This document shows, piece by piece, positions 1 to 9,785 of a DNA stretch of 64,000 nucleotides. Origin of the DNA: Cyanobium sp. FGCU6 (GTDB lineage: Bacteria > Cyanobacteriota > Cyanobacteriia > PCC-6307 > Cyanobiaceae). Position 1 is the first letter of the stretch. The number at the start of each line of letters is the position of its first letter. The stretch is taken from positions 62,001 to 126,000 of the forward strand of contig JANWUR010000008.1 in NCBI GenBank assembly GCA_024958655.1, written 5' to 3'. Below the pieces are notes generated by a model. That model saw only the letters and a program-made list of their open reading frames with translations, searched no databases and had not been told where the DNA came from. The translations under genes and the position numbers were made by a program.

Positions 1-1642
1 TGGTGAACTTGAGCGCGTTGCCCACCAGGTTGTCGAAGACCTGCAGCAGCAGATCCCAGTTGCCGAGGACCCGGGGCAGGGTGGGATCGGCCTCCAGCGC
101 CAGGGTGACGCCTCGGTCGTCGGCGTTGAGGCGGTAGGTGCGCAGGGTCTGCTCGATCGCCGGCGCCACCTCCAGGGGCTCCAGCTGCCACACGCGGTCG
201 GATTCCAGCCGCGAGAGATCGAGCACGTCGTTCACCAGGCGCGTGAGCCGGTCGGTTTCGGCGTTGGCGATGCCCAGGAACTCCTGCTTCTCCTGCTCGC
301 TCAGCTGGTCGCCGAGATCGTGCAGGGTCTCCACGTAGCTCTTGATGTTGAACAGCGGCGTGCGCAGCTCATGGGAGACGTTGCTGATGAAGCGGCTCTG
401 GGCCGCATTGAGCTCCACCTCGCGGGTGAGGTCCTGGATCGTCATCGCAATGCCCTTGAGGCTCTCGCCGCTGGCATCGCGCACCGACTGCAGCACGATG
501 CGCATGGTGCGGGCCGGCTCTCCCACGCTGCAGCGCACGTCGCTGCTGTCCTTGTCGCTGCAGATCAGGCTGGCGAGCGGGCCGTGCAGCTCCATCGCCA
601 GCCGGTCGGGGAGTTCGTCCTCCAGGTCGTTGCCCTCGAGCTTGCGGCCCTCCCAGCGGAACAGGCGCCGGGCGGTGGGGTTGGCCAGCACGATCCGGCC
701 CTCCTCGTCGAGCAGCACCGCCCCATCGGCCATGGTGGCAATGAGGGACTGCTGCTTGCCCTGCTCGGCCCGCAGCTCCTCGATGTTGGCGGCTTTGTAG
801 ACCTCCAGCTGCGAGGCCATGGTGTTGAAGCCCTCCAGCAGCTCCCCCAGTTCACCCCCCACCGGCAGGACGATGCGGGCGGCGAAATCACCGCCGGCGA
901 TCGAGCGCACCCCCCGCAGCAGCTCCTTCACCGGCCTTGTGATCGTCAGGGCGTTGAACACCGACCCCAGGATCACCAGGACCCAGATCGAGATGAACAC
1001 GGCCACCGTCACCTCACGGGTCAGGGCGGCGCTGGCCAGCAGGGTTTCGTTGGGGTTGATCCCGAGGGCCACCACCCCCAGGTAGCGATCGTCGGCCACG
1101 ATCGGCACGAACACGTCGGTGACCTGCCCATCGGGGGTGAGGTGCTGGCGGATCAGGGGGTTGTCGGGCCGGCGCTGCAGATCGGCCGGCAGCGCCAGGC
1201 GGCGGCTGAGCAGCTCCTCGCCGGGACCGCCGGTGCTGCCGTTGCCCATCGGGATGCCGAGGTAGATCACGCCCGTGGCATCGGCGAACACGATGTAGCG
1301 GAGGCTGCGGCTCGAGCGCCAGAAGCGTTCGGCCACCGCCGCCAGCTCCCGGTCGTTGCCCTGCGCCACCAGCGGCGTGACATTGGCGGAGAGCAGCAGC
1401 CCGAGGTCGCGCGCGTAGCGGGTGTCGCTCATGCGGGCGTCCTGCTGGATGCCGTTCAGGGCGAAGAACGTGATGCCCGTCATCAGCAGGCTCACCACCA
1501 GGGTGGCCACCGCCAGCAGCTTGGTCTGCAGGCTGAACTCGGCCCACCAGTGCGCCAGGCGTCGCTGCCAGTCGGCGGCGGCGGCACCCACGGTTGCCGC
1601 CGCCGCCGGGAGGGGCAGCGCGGGGGGGGAGCTGTCCGTCAT
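1..1642 (-). CDS. nblS: Sensor histidine kinase NblS/DspA (Hik33) family, C-terminus off the window edge
   Basis: Manual minus-strand translation from ATG at 1642: MTDSSPPALPLPAAAATVGAAAADWQRRLAHWWAEFSLQTKLLAVATLVVSLL..., then a HAMP-like segment, PAS-like segment, H-box FISNVSHELRTPLFNIKSYVETL and N-box FDNLVGNALKFT. Absent from the ORF track because the ORF is open at the window edge. ATGA overlap with the purD stop. Confidence 0.9.
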   Translation of the reverse strand, partial: MTDSSPPALPLPAAAATVGAAAADWQRRLAHWWAEFSLQTKLLAVATLVVSLLMTGITFFALNGIQQDARMSDTRYARDLGLLLSANVTPLVAQGNDRELAAVAERFWRSSRSLRYIVFADATGVIYLGIPMGNGSTGGPGEELLSRRLALPADLQRRPDNPLIRQHLTPDGQVTDVFVPIVADDRYLGVVALGINPNETLLASAALTREVTVAVFISIWVLVILGSVFNALTITRPVKELLRGVRSIAGGDFAARIVLPVGGELGELLEGFNTMASQLEVYKAANIEELRAEQGKQQSLIATMADGAVLLDEEGRIVLANPTARRLFRWEGRKLEGNDLEDELPDRLAMELHGPLASLICSDKDSSDVRCSVGEPARTMRIVLQSVRDASGESLKGIAMTIQDLTREVELNAAQSRFISNVSHELRTPLFNIKSYVETLHDLGDQLSEQEKQEFLGIANAETDRLTRLVNDVLDLSRLESDRVWQLEPLEVAPAIEQTLRTYRLNADDRGVTLALEADPTLPRVLGNWDLLLQVFDNLVGNALKFT

Positions 1643-2958
1643 CGTGTACGCACCTGGTGGCCGATGTCACGGCGCAGGGTCATGCCGTTGAATCGCACCC
1701 GCTCCAGACCGCGGTAGGCCCGCTCGAAGGCGGTGTCGAAATCGTCCGCCTGGGCCACCACCGCCAGCACCCGGCCGCCTGCGGTCACGCAGCGACCGTC
1801 CTCCGCCCGCCGGGTGCCGGCATGGAACAGCTGCAGGCTGTCGCCGGTGGCAAGATCGCCCTCGACCACGTCGCCCCGCCGGATCTCGCCGGGGTAGCCC
1901 TCGGCCGCTGCGATCACGCAGGCACTGCAGCCTGCGGCGATGGAAAGGGTCGGGGCCCTGTCGAGGCGGCCGTTGGCACAGGCCAGCAGAACCGTGGCCA
2001 GCTCTGGGCCCAGCAGCGGCATCAGGGTCTCGCACTCCGGGTCGCCGAAGCGGCAGTTGAATTCGATCACGCTCGGCCCATCGGCTGTGAGCATCAGGCC
2101 GGCGTAGATCACGCCGCGGTAGTCGATAGACCGGGCCTGCAGGGCCGCGAGGGTGGGCTCCAGCACCAGGCGGCGCACCGCCGCCAGGCCGTCGGCATCC
2201 AGCAGGGGCGCCGGCGCGTAGGCGCCCATCCCGCCGGTGTTCGGACCCGTGTCGCCCTCGCCGATGCGCTTGTGGTCCTGGGCGGGGGGCAGGAGCACCA
2301 TGCGTTGGCCGTCGGTGAGGGCGAACACCGAAACCTCAGGGCCCTCGGTGCGTTCCTCCAGCACCAGCGACGCCCCCTGGCTCTCCCCGAAGCGGCCGGC
2401 GAAGATCTCCTCGATCGCGGCACGGGCCTCGGCCATGGTCTCGGCCACGGTCACCCCCTTGCCGGCGGCCAGGCCGTCGGCCTTCACGACCAGGGGTCGT
2501 CCCTGGGCCTCAAGCGCCGCCAGGGCCTGCTCACGGCTCGTGGCGGGCCAGAAGCCCGCCGTGGGGATGCCAGCCTCGCGCATCAGCGTCTTGGCCCACT
2601 GCTTGCTGGCCTCGAGCCGGGCTCCGTCGGCACCGGGGCCGAAGACCGGCAGCCCGGCGGCCCGCAGCCGGTCGGCCAGGCCGGCGGCCAGCGGCGCCTC
2701 CGGCCCCACCACCACCAGATCCACCTCCCGGCTGCGGCACGCCTTGAGCAGGCCCTCGCTGTCGCTCTCGGCGATCGCCAGGGTCTCACAGCCCGCCAGA
2801 GCTGCCGTGCCGCCGTTGCCCGGTGCCACCCATACCCGCTCCACACCGGGGCAGCGCGCGAGGGCCCAGGCCAGGCTGTTCTCACGGCCGCCGCCTCCGA
2901 CCACCAGGACCCTCCGGGGGCCGGGGATCTGGGAGGCTTGCGGAGCGGAGGCGGTCAT
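1639..2958 (-). CDS. purD: Phosphoribosylamine--glycine ligase
   Basis: RRVLVVGGGGRENSLAWALARCPGVERVWVAPGNGGTA...VVKADGLAAGKGVTVAET...GPNTGGMGAYAPAP...FNCRFGDPECETLMPLL. Start set at MTASAPQ (2958), inside the 849 aa ORF. Confidence 0.96.
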   Translation of the reverse strand: MTASAPQASQIPGPRRVLVVGGGGRENSLAWALARCPGVERVWVAPGNGGTAALAGCETLAIAESDSEGLLKACRSREVDLVVVGPEAPLAAGLADRLRAAGLPVFGPGADGARLEASKQWAKTLMREAGIPTAGFWPATSREQALAALEAQGRPLVVKADGLAAGKGVTVAETMAEARAAIEEIFAGRFGESQGASLVLEERTEGPEVSVFALTDGQRMVLLPPAQDHKRIGEGDTGPNTGGMGAYAPAPLLDADGLAAVRRLVLEPTLAALQARSIDYRGVIYAGLMLTADGPSVIEFNCRFGDPECETLMPLLGPELATVLLACANGRLDRAPTLSIAAGCSACVIAAAEGYPGEIRRGDVVEGDLATGDSLQLFHAGTRRAEDGRCVTAGGRVLAVVAQADDFDTAFERAYRGLERVRFNGMTLRRDIGHQVRTR

Positions 2959-3102
2959 GAGCGCAGGGTCGGGTGGGGCGCTGAGCGGGAGCGCCGGTAG
3001 GTTGTCGCGGAGCTCCGGGTGACGCCATTGTCCTTGACAGCGGGCCGCTCCGACGGGCCGTCGTCTCCCTCCGCTGCTGCGCGATCCCGTGAGCGCCACC
3101 CC

Positions 3103-4296
3103 GTGACCGTTCCACCGCCCGCCCCCGTGCGTCGCCATCCAGCGGGGTTCCGCCGCCGGCGCCCCGGCGCGGCCCTGCTGGCGGCGGGGCTGCTGGCTGT
3201 GGTGCTGTCGCCTTCGGTGCGGGCCGTGACGCGGGGCGATGTCCCTGCAGCTCCCGTTGGCCCTCCCGCCACCGCCAGGCCAGCGGGCCCCCCGCCCCCA
3301 GAGGCTGCTGCAGGCCCAGGCCTGCTGCCGGTGGTGTCCGGAACTGCCCCAGGCGCGCCTCCGCCCCTCGATGACGCCGCCTTCGCCGCCGCGCTGCAGA
3401 GGGGTGATCTCGATCGCCTCTACGCCCTCTGCCGCCAGAGCCTGGCCGAGGACCGGCGCGATCGACTGCGCCTGCTTCATGGGCGCCTGCTGGCGATCCA
3501 TCCGGCTCCCCAGCCGCTTCCGGTGGTGCTGGCCAATGCCGAAGCCCTGCTCGGCTGTCTGGCGCCGGAGGCGGCGCTCACTGTTCTGGATCGCATCGGC
3601 CCCGCTCCAGGCCAGGACCGGATTCAGTGGCTCGTCGTGCAGTGGCGGGCCGCCAGCGCCGGCCTCGACCACCGCCGCGCCGCCCTCGCGCTCGAGCGCC
3701 TGGCCGTGGCGCTGGGGCCCGGCCGCAGTCTCGATGCGGTGGCCCTGCCGATGCGGCGGCGCGAGGACGGCACCGTGCCCACGAGGGCGGCCCTCGACGA
3801 GCTGGCGGAACATCTGGCGGCCCGTGGCCTGACCTTGCAGGCGGCCCAGCTGCTGCTCTCCTCCCGCCGCCCGGGAGTGGCGGGGGCTGAGCGGCTCCGA
3901 CTCGCCGCCGGCTGGGGGTCCGCGCTCTCGCTGGAGCAGCGGGAGGCGCTGCTGGAGCAGGCCCTGGATCAGGCGGCGGCCCTCGGGGCCTGGGGCCTGG
4001 TCAACGATCTGCTCGACGACCAGATGGGTCTGCCGGTGGCCCGGGCACGGGAACGGCGCCTCAGGCTGGCACCCCGCCTCGACGACGCCTATGGCGAATG
4101 GCTGCTGCGCCAGGGGGATCCGGCCTCTGCCCCCCGGGCCCGCGAGCTGGAAGGGCGCCTGCGTTCGCCCCGCTCCCCTGGCGGCCATGCCGCCGGGTTG
4201 TCGGATCCCGCAGCGGGGCCGGCCCCCGAGACCGTGCCAGCGCCCGCACTCCCCCCCGCCTCGTCCTCCGCCCCTTCGCCCGCACCCCGGCCATGA
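3103..4296 (+). CDS. Conserved hypothetical secreted/anchored protein with Pro/Ala-rich segments
   Basis: Continuous ORF 3019-4296; probable GTG start at [12 protein letters not shown] followed by hydrophobic [21 protein letters not shown]. The stop overlaps the purC ATG. Confidence 0.65.
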   Translation: MTVPPPAPVRRHPAGFRRRRPGAALLAAGLLAVVLSPSVRAVTRGDVPAAPVGPPATARPAGPPPPEAAAGPGLLPVVSGTAPGAPPPLDDAAFAAALQRGDLDRLYALCRQSLAEDRRDRLRLLHGRLLAIHPAPQPLPVVLANAEALLGCLAPEAALTVLDRIGPAPGQDRIQWLVVQWRAASAGLDHRRAALALERLAVALGPGRSLDAVALPMRRREDGTVPTRAALDELAEHLAARGLTLQAAQLLLSSRRPGVAGAERLRLAAGWGSALSLEQREALLEQALDQAAALGAWGLVNDLLDDQMGLPVARARERRLRLAPRLDDAYGEWLLRQGDPASAPRARELEGRLRSPRSPGGHAAGLSDPAAGPAPETVPAPALPPASSSAPSPAPRP

Positions 4297-5048
4297 CCCT
4301 TCCCTTCCTCGGACCGCTGCTGCACGAAGGCAAGGCCAAGCGGGTGTATGCCACCGACCATCCCGACCGGGTGGCGGTGGAGTTCAAGGACGACGCCACC
4401 GCCTTCAACGCCCAGAAGCGGGCCTCCCTCGCCGGCAAGGGGGAGATGAACTGCCGCATCTCGGCCCTGGTGTTCGAGCGTCTGGCGGCCCGTGGGGTTC
4501 CCACCCATTACCTGGGGGTGGAAGGGCCGAACTGGATGGTGGTGCGTGCGGTGCGGATCGTGCCGGTGGAGGTGGTGGTGCGGAACATCGCCGCCGGCTC
4601 GCTGTGTCGCCAGCTGCCGATCGAGGTCGGCACCCGCCTCGATCCCCCGCTGCTCGATCTGTATTACAAGGACGATGCCCTGGGCGACCCCCTGCTCACC
4701 GAGGCCAGGCTCGAGCGCCTGGGGCTGCTGACGTCGCCCCAGCGCCAACGCCTGGGGGAGCTGGCCTTCGCCATCAATGCCGAACTGTGCGCGCTGTTCG
4801 CTGAGGCGGATCTCGAGCTGGTGGATTTCAAGGTGGAACTGGGCTTCACCGGCGTCGGCGAGCTGGTGCTCGCCGACGAGATCAGTCCAGACACCTGCCG
4901 TCTCTGGGATCGCCGGGTCAGCGACGCCAGTGATCGCATCCTCGACAAGGACCGCTTCCGTCAGGACCTCGGCGGGGTGGTGGAGGCCTACGGGGAGGTC
5001 CTCAAACGGGTCCAGGGGGTCTGTCCGGAACCACGGGTCTACCGGTAA
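4293..5048 (+). CDS. purC: Phosphoribosylaminoimidazole-succinocarboxamide synthase
   Basis: [57 protein letters not shown]...[10 protein letters not shown]...[14 protein letters not shown]. Confidence 0.96.
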   Translation: MTLPFLGPLLHEGKAKRVYATDHPDRVAVEFKDDATAFNAQKRASLAGKGEMNCRISALVFERLAARGVPTHYLGVEGPNWMVVRAVRIVPVEVVVRNIAAGSLCRQLPIEVGTRLDPPLLDLYYKDDALGDPLLTEARLERLGLLTSPQRQRLGELAFAINAELCALFAEADLELVDFKVELGFTGVGELVLADEISPDTCRLWDRRVSDASDRILDKDRFRQDLGGVVEAYGEVLKRVQGVCPEPRVYR

Positions 5049-5092
5049 CGTCAGCCGGATTCGCGGCGCCGCCGCTCAGCTGACGAGATTCC

Positions 5093-7591
5093 ATGGCCGG
5101 CGCTCGCCGCAGAACGCCCCATTCCAGCTCCCGCACCCCCCTGGGTGCCGCGGCAGCGCTGCCGCTGATGGGGGCGTTCCTACTGGCCTCCGGCGAGGCG
5201 AGAGCCGAGGATCGCGCTGGTCTGGCGGTGACGCCACCGCCACCGGTCGAGCAGACCTTGGACGAACGTCCTGAGGTCGTGCATGTGGACACCGCCGCCC
5301 TTGATGGCGCGGTCAGTTCCAGCACCGGACCCATCGCCCAGGCCGCGCCGGCCCCGGTGGATCCCGCGCCCGCATCGGCCCCGGCACCGACCGAGTCCGC
5401 CGCGCCAGCGCCAGCCGCCGAGTCGGCTCCACCGGCGGAGGCCAACCCTCCTGCCGAGGGTGACGCCCCCGATCCCTTCAGCGCCCCCGGCGGTCCTCAG
5501 GCCGCACCCGCCACCCCGTCCCCGGAGGGTGCTCCGGCTTCAGGCGCGCCCGCGGCACCGCCGCCGGCTGCCAACGAGCCGCGGGTGCGTATCAGCGAAG
5601 TGGTGGTGGAGGGCCTCGACGGCCACCCCGAGAAGGAGCGTCTGGAACTGGCGGCCTACGCCGCCATGAAGGTCACCCCCGGTGGGGAGACCACACGCAG
5701 CGAGCTGCGCAACGACCTCACCGCCGTCTACGCCACGGGCTGGTTCTCCGATGTGCGCATCCAGCCCGTTGACGGGCCCCTGGGTGTCCGGTTGAAGGTC
5801 CAGGTGGTGCCCAATCCCGTGCTCACCAAGATCAGCCTCGACCCACCCGACGCCAAGGTGCCGCCGGAGGTGGTTCAGGACACCTTCGCCGGTGACTACG
5901 GCCGCACCCTCAATCTCAACACCCTGCAGACCCGTCTGCAGGAACTGCAGAAGTGGTACGCCGACCAGGGCTACTCCCTGGCCCGGGTCACCGGCCCCAA
6001 CCGGGTCAGCCCGGAGGGCGACGTGCTGGTGTCGGTGCGTCAGGGCACCGTGGAGGGGGTGGAGGTGCAGTTCCTGAACAAGGAAGGCTCCGCCACCAAC
6101 GACAAAGGCCAGCCGATCCGCGGCAAGACCCGCCCCTGGGTGATCACCCGCGAGATCTCCCTCAAGTCCGGCCAGATCTTCAACCGCCGCAACCTCGAGG
6201 AAGACCTCAAGCGGCTTTACGGAACCGGTCTGTTCAGCGATGTCAAGGTCACGCTGCGCCCGGAACCCGCCGATCCTGGCAAGGTGACGATCGTCCTGGG
6301 GATCGTCGAGCAGTCCACCGGCTCCCTCTCCGGTGGCCTTGGCTACAGCCAGAGCCAGGGTGTGTTCGGCCAGGTGCAGGTGCAGGACAGCAACCTGCTC
6401 GGCCGGGCCTGGGACCTGGCCACCAGCTTCACCTATGGCCAGTTCGGCGGCCTGGCGGACATCACCTTCACGGATCCCTGGATCAAGGGCGATCCCTTCC
6501 GCACGGCCTTCCGCTTCAAGGCCTTCGTCAGCCGCGATGTTCCCCAGATCTTCCAGAGTCAGGACAACGGCAACATCTATACAGCATCTGATTTCTATGA
6601 AGCGCCGGGAACCAGCGTTGCCTACAACATCAACAGCAACGACAACCCCCTGAACCGGCGCTTCGGCTCCGTGGAGGAGGCCCAGAACCGAGACGACAAC
6701 CTCAGCTGGTTTGACTACACCGGCAATTCGGTCGTCATCCAGCGCATCGGCGGCAACATTCAGTTTGTGCGACCTCTGAACGGCGGCAATCCCTTCAAGC
6801 GAGCCCCCTGGAGCGTGGTTGTGGGTCTGAGTGCCCAGCAGGTGACGCCGATGGATTTTTCCGGCGATTCCCAGAAGTATGGTGTTGCCACCAACAACTT
6901 TAATGGTAATGGCAGCAAGATTCCGAATGATTCGATCATCTGCCTGGCCTATAACTGTGCCACCAACAATCAGCTTCTCGGGTTGCGGATAGCCGCCACC
7001 ATGAACACCCTCGACGATCCACGCAACCCCACGCGTGGCAATTTCCTCAGTCTGGGCACCGAGCAGTTCATTTCCGTCGGGCCTGATTCCCCCACCTTCA
7101 ACCGCCTCCGGGGCAGCTTCAGCCACTACATCCCGGTGCGCTGGCTGAAGTTTTACAAGGGTTGTCGGCCCAAGCCGGGTGAAACCGACGACTGCAAACA
7201 GGCCCTCGCCTTCCAGGTGTCAGCCGGCACCAACATCGGTTCGCTGCCTCCCTATGAAGCGTTCTGTGTGGGCGGTGGCAACTCCGTGCGGGGCTTCTAC
7301 GACTGCGACATGGGCGTGGGCCGCAGCTTCGGCGAAGCCACGATCGAGTACCGCTTTCCCCTGTTCAGCATCGTCAGCGGTGAGCTGTTCATCGATGGCG
7401 GCACCACCTTCGGCTCCCAGAAGAATGTGCCGGGCAACCCCGGTGAGCTTCTCGACAAGCCCGGCGATGGTTTCTCGGTGGGTACCGGCCTGATCGTCAC
7501 CACCCCCGTGGGCCCCCTGCGTCTGGAGGTGGCCAGCCGTGATTTCAGTGGCGACTGGCGCTTCAACCTCGGCGTGGGCTGGAAGTTCTAG
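5093..7591 (+). CDS. bamA: BamA/Omp85 family outer membrane assembly protein (POTRA repeats plus beta-barrel)
   Basis: 832 aa; POTRA-like repeats (VRISEVVVEGLDGHPEKERLELAAYAAMKV..., GVEVQFLNKEGS...), barrel end VGTGLIVTTPVGPLRLEVASRDFSGDWRFNLGVGWKF, VRGFYDCDMGVGRSFGEATIEYRFP motif. Confidence 0.93.
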   Translation: MAGARRRTPHSSSRTPLGAAAALPLMGAFLLASGEARAEDRAGLAVTPPPPVEQTLDERPEVVHVDTAALDGAVSSSTGPIAQAAPAPVDPAPASAPAPTESAAPAPAAESAPPAEANPPAEGDAPDPFSAPGGPQAAPATPSPEGAPASGAPAAPPPAANEPRVRISEVVVEGLDGHPEKERLELAAYAAMKVTPGGETTRSELRNDLTAVYATGWFSDVRIQPVDGPLGVRLKVQVVPNPVLTKISLDPPDAKVPPEVVQDTFAGDYGRTLNLNTLQTRLQELQKWYADQGYSLARVTGPNRVSPEGDVLVSVRQGTVEGVEVQFLNKEGSATNDKGQPIRGKTRPWVITREISLKSGQIFNRRNLEEDLKRLYGTGLFSDVKVTLRPEPADPGKVTIVLGIVEQSTGSLSGGLGYSQSQGVFGQVQVQDSNLLGRAWDLATSFTYGQFGGLADITFTDPWIKGDPFRTAFRFKAFVSRDVPQIFQSQDNGNIYTASDFYEAPGTSVAYNINSNDNPLNRRFGSVEEAQNRDDNLSWFDYTGNSVVIQRIGGNIQFVRPLNGGNPFKRAPWSVVVGLSAQQVTPMDFSGDSQKYGVATNNFNGNGSKIPNDSIICLAYNCATNNQLLGLRIAATMNTLDDPRNPTRGNFLSLGTEQFISVGPDSPTFNRLRGSFSHYIPVRWLKFYKGCRPKPGETDDCKQALAFQVSAGTNIGSLPPYEAFCVGGGNSVRGFYDCDMGVGRSFGEATIEYRFPLFSIVSGELFIDGGTTFGSQKNVPGNPGELLDKPGDGFSVGTGLIVTTPVGPLRLEVASRDFSGDWRFNLGVGWKF

Positions 7592-8469
7592 TGAGCAGCT
7601 GGCCCGCCGACTACAGCCGAGCCTGGACCCTTGCCGGCACGGTGGAGCGCCGGGGAGTGGGCCTGCACAGCGGCGCCGAATCCCTGGTGCGACTGGCCCC
7701 TTCCGACCAGCCGGGTTACAGGGTCGGCTTCCTCGACGATCCCAGCCGCCCCCCCCTGCGGCTGGCCCCCGATCAGGTGGGCGATACGCGCCTTTGCACG
7801 GCCCTGCAATTGGGGGATCGGCGGCTGGCCACGGTGGAACATCTTCTGGCTGCCCTCGCCGGCACTGGCGTCAGCCAGGCCGTGCTGTGGGTTGAGGGCG
7901 ATGAGATCCCGTTGCTGGATGGTTCGGCCCAGCCCTGGGTGGAGGCGATCGCTGAGGCCGGACTGGTGGAGCAGGGTCCCCGGACGCTGCCCAGCCTCAG
8001 CGGCGACCAGCCGCTGATCGAGCGTCGGGGCGAGGGCTTCGTGATGGCCCTGCCGGCACCGGCGCCCCAGCTGGCCGCCGCCATCGAGTTCCCCCATGCC
8101 GCCATCGGCCGCCAGCTCTATTCGCTCACGCTCACCCCGGAGCGGTTCGTGGCCGAGATCGCCCCGGCCCGCACCTTCGGCTTCCGCGATCAGGTGGAGC
8201 AGCTCCGGGCCGCCGGCCTGATCCGCGGCGGTGCCCTGGAGAACGCCCTGGTGTGCGATGGCGACGGCTGGCTCAACCCGCCGCTGCGCTTCGCCGACGA
8301 ACCGGTGCGCCATAAGCTGCTGGATCTGCTGGGGGACCTCGCCCTGGTGGGTCTTCCCTGCGCCCAGGTGTTCGCCTATCGCGGCTCTCACGGGCTGCAC
8401 ACCGCCCTGGCGGGCCGTCTCGCCGATCGGCTCCCCGCCGCCAGCGCTTCTGCCGTCCTGTCCCTCTGA
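7591..8469 (+). CDS. lpxC: UDP-3-O-acyl-N-acetylglucosamine deacetylase
   Basis: [22 protein letters not shown]...[37 protein letters not shown]...[22 protein letters not shown]...[19 protein letters not shown] start. Confidence 0.95.
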   Translation: MSSWPADYSRAWTLAGTVERRGVGLHSGAESLVRLAPSDQPGYRVGFLDDPSRPPLRLAPDQVGDTRLCTALQLGDRRLATVEHLLAALAGTGVSQAVLWVEGDEIPLLDGSAQPWVEAIAEAGLVEQGPRTLPSLSGDQPLIERRGEGFVMALPAPAPQLAAAIEFPHAAIGRQLYSLTLTPERFVAEIAPARTFGFRDQVEQLRAAGLIRGGALENALVCDGDGWLNPPLRFADEPVRHKLLDLLGDLALVGLPCAQVFAYRGSHGLHTALAGRLADRLPAASASAVLSL

Positions 8470-8473
8470 GCCC

Positions 8474-8959
8474 TTGACCGCCTCCCCCACCTCCCCACCG
8501 GCCCCTGCACCCCACGCCGTCGAGCCGGCGATGCTGGCGAGCGAGCAGATCCACGGCCTGCTGCCGCATCGCTATCCCTTTGCCCTGGTGGACCGGGTGG
8601 TGCAGTACGTGCCCGGTGAGATGGCCGTGGCGATCAAGAACGTCACCTTCAACGAACCCCAGTTCCAGGGCCATTTCCCCGGTCGGCCCCTGATGCCGGG
8701 AGTGCTGATCGTGGAGGCCATGGCCCAGGTGGGCGGGCTGATCGTCACCCAGATGCCCGACCTGCCCAAGGGCCTGTTCGTGTTCGCCGGCATCGACGGC
8801 GTCCGCTTCCGCCGTCCGGTGGTGCCCGGCGATCAGCTGCGCATCACCTGCCACCTGCTCAGCCTCAAGCGCCAGCGCTTCGGCAAGGTGAAGGGCGAGG
8901 TCACCGTGGATGGCCAGCTGGTCTGTTCCGGCGAACTGATGTTCTCCCTGGTGGACTGA
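8474..8959 (+). CDS. fabZ: 3-hydroxyacyl-[acyl-carrier-protein] dehydratase FabZ
   Basis: [63 protein letters not shown]; start could be TTG 8474 or ATG 8531. Confidence 0.95.
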   Translation: MTASPTSPPAPAPHAVEPAMLASEQIHGLLPHRYPFALVDRVVQYVPGEMAVAIKNVTFNEPQFQGHFPGRPLMPGVLIVEAMAQVGGLIVTQMPDLPKGLFVFAGIDGVRFRRPVVPGDQLRITCHLLSLKRQRFGKVKGEVTVDGQLVCSGELMFSLVD

Positions 8960-8963
8960 GCCG

Positions 8964-9785
8964 ATGTCCAGCGCAGCCATGGCGACATCGGTGCATCCCA
9001 CGGCCGTGGTCGATCCGCGGGCGCGGCTCGGCAGCGGCGTCGAGATCGGACCCTTCGCCGTGATTGGGCCGGATGTGGAGCTTGGCGACGGATGCCGCAT
9101 CGGCCCCCATGCCGTGATCGATGGTCGGGTGCGTATGGGCCGCGGCAACCGTGTGTTCCCGGGAGCCTGCATCGGCCTTGAACCTCAGGATCTCAAGTAC
9201 GACGGTGCTCCCACCGAGGTGGTGCTTGGCGACGACAACACCATCCGCGAGTGCGTCACGATCAATCGCGCCACCCACGAGGGCGAGCAGACGCGGCTGG
9301 GCAATGGCAATCTGCTGATGGCTTACAGCCATCTTGGCCACAACTGCCAGCTCGGCGATCGAATCGTGATCGCCAACGGTGTGGCCGTGGCCGGTCATGT
9401 GGTGATCGGTGACCGGGCGGTGATCGGAGGCGTCCTGGGCATCCACCAGTTCGTCCATGTCGGCACGCTGGCGATGGTGGGCGGTATGAGCCGCATCGAC
9501 CGCGACGTGCCCCCGTTCATGACCATCGAAGGCCATCCGGGCCGGGTGCGGGGCCTGAACAAGATCGGCCTGCGCCGCAGCGGCATGGCCGAGCGCGATG
9601 GTGGTGCCCAGCTCCGCCAGCTGCAGGAGATCTGGAACCTGATCTACCGCAGCGATCGCGTTCTGACGGCTGCTTTGGCCGAGGCTCGGCGCGAACCCCT
9701 GCTCCCAGCCGCCGACGAACTCTGCCGCTTCCTCGAGGCCTCGATCGGCCCCGGACGCCGCGGCCCCCTGCCCGCCGCGCGCTGA
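8964..9785 (+). CDS. lpxA: Acyl-ACP--UDP-N-acetylglucosamine O-acyltransferase
   Basis: Hexapeptide-repeat protein [44 protein letters not shown]...[17 protein letters not shown]...[16 protein letters not shown]. Confidence 0.96.
   Translation: MSSAAMATSVHPTAVVDPRARLGSGVEIGPFAVIGPDVELGDGCRIGPHAVIDGRVRMGRGNRVFPGACIGLEPQDLKYDGAPTEVVLGDDNTIRECVTINRATHEGEQTRLGNGNLLMAYSHLGHNCQLGDRIVIANGVAVAGHVVIGDRAVIGGVLGIHQFVHVGTLAMVGGMSRIDRDVPPFMTIEGHPGRVRGLNKIGLRRSGMAERDGGAQLRQLQEIWNLIYRSDRVLTAALAEARREPLLPAADELCRFLEASIGPGRRGPLPAAR

Noticed and set aside
1622-1629. G8 run near the nblS start as a phase-variation switch
   Set aside because: Shorter (8 nt), and similar G/C runs of this length occur elsewhere in the window (for example in ispD around 51859), consistent with base composition.
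320-3000. 465 aa and 468 aa plus-strand ORFs
   Set aside because: Shadow ORFs opposite nblS and purD.
1639-4188. 849 aa reading of purD
   Set aside because: Only the last ~439 aa are PurD; the N-terminal extension lies opposite the divergent hypothetical gene at 3103-4296.
5540-7126. 528 aa minus-strand ORF
   Set aside because: Antisense to bamA, which has clear POTRA and barrel features on the + strand.
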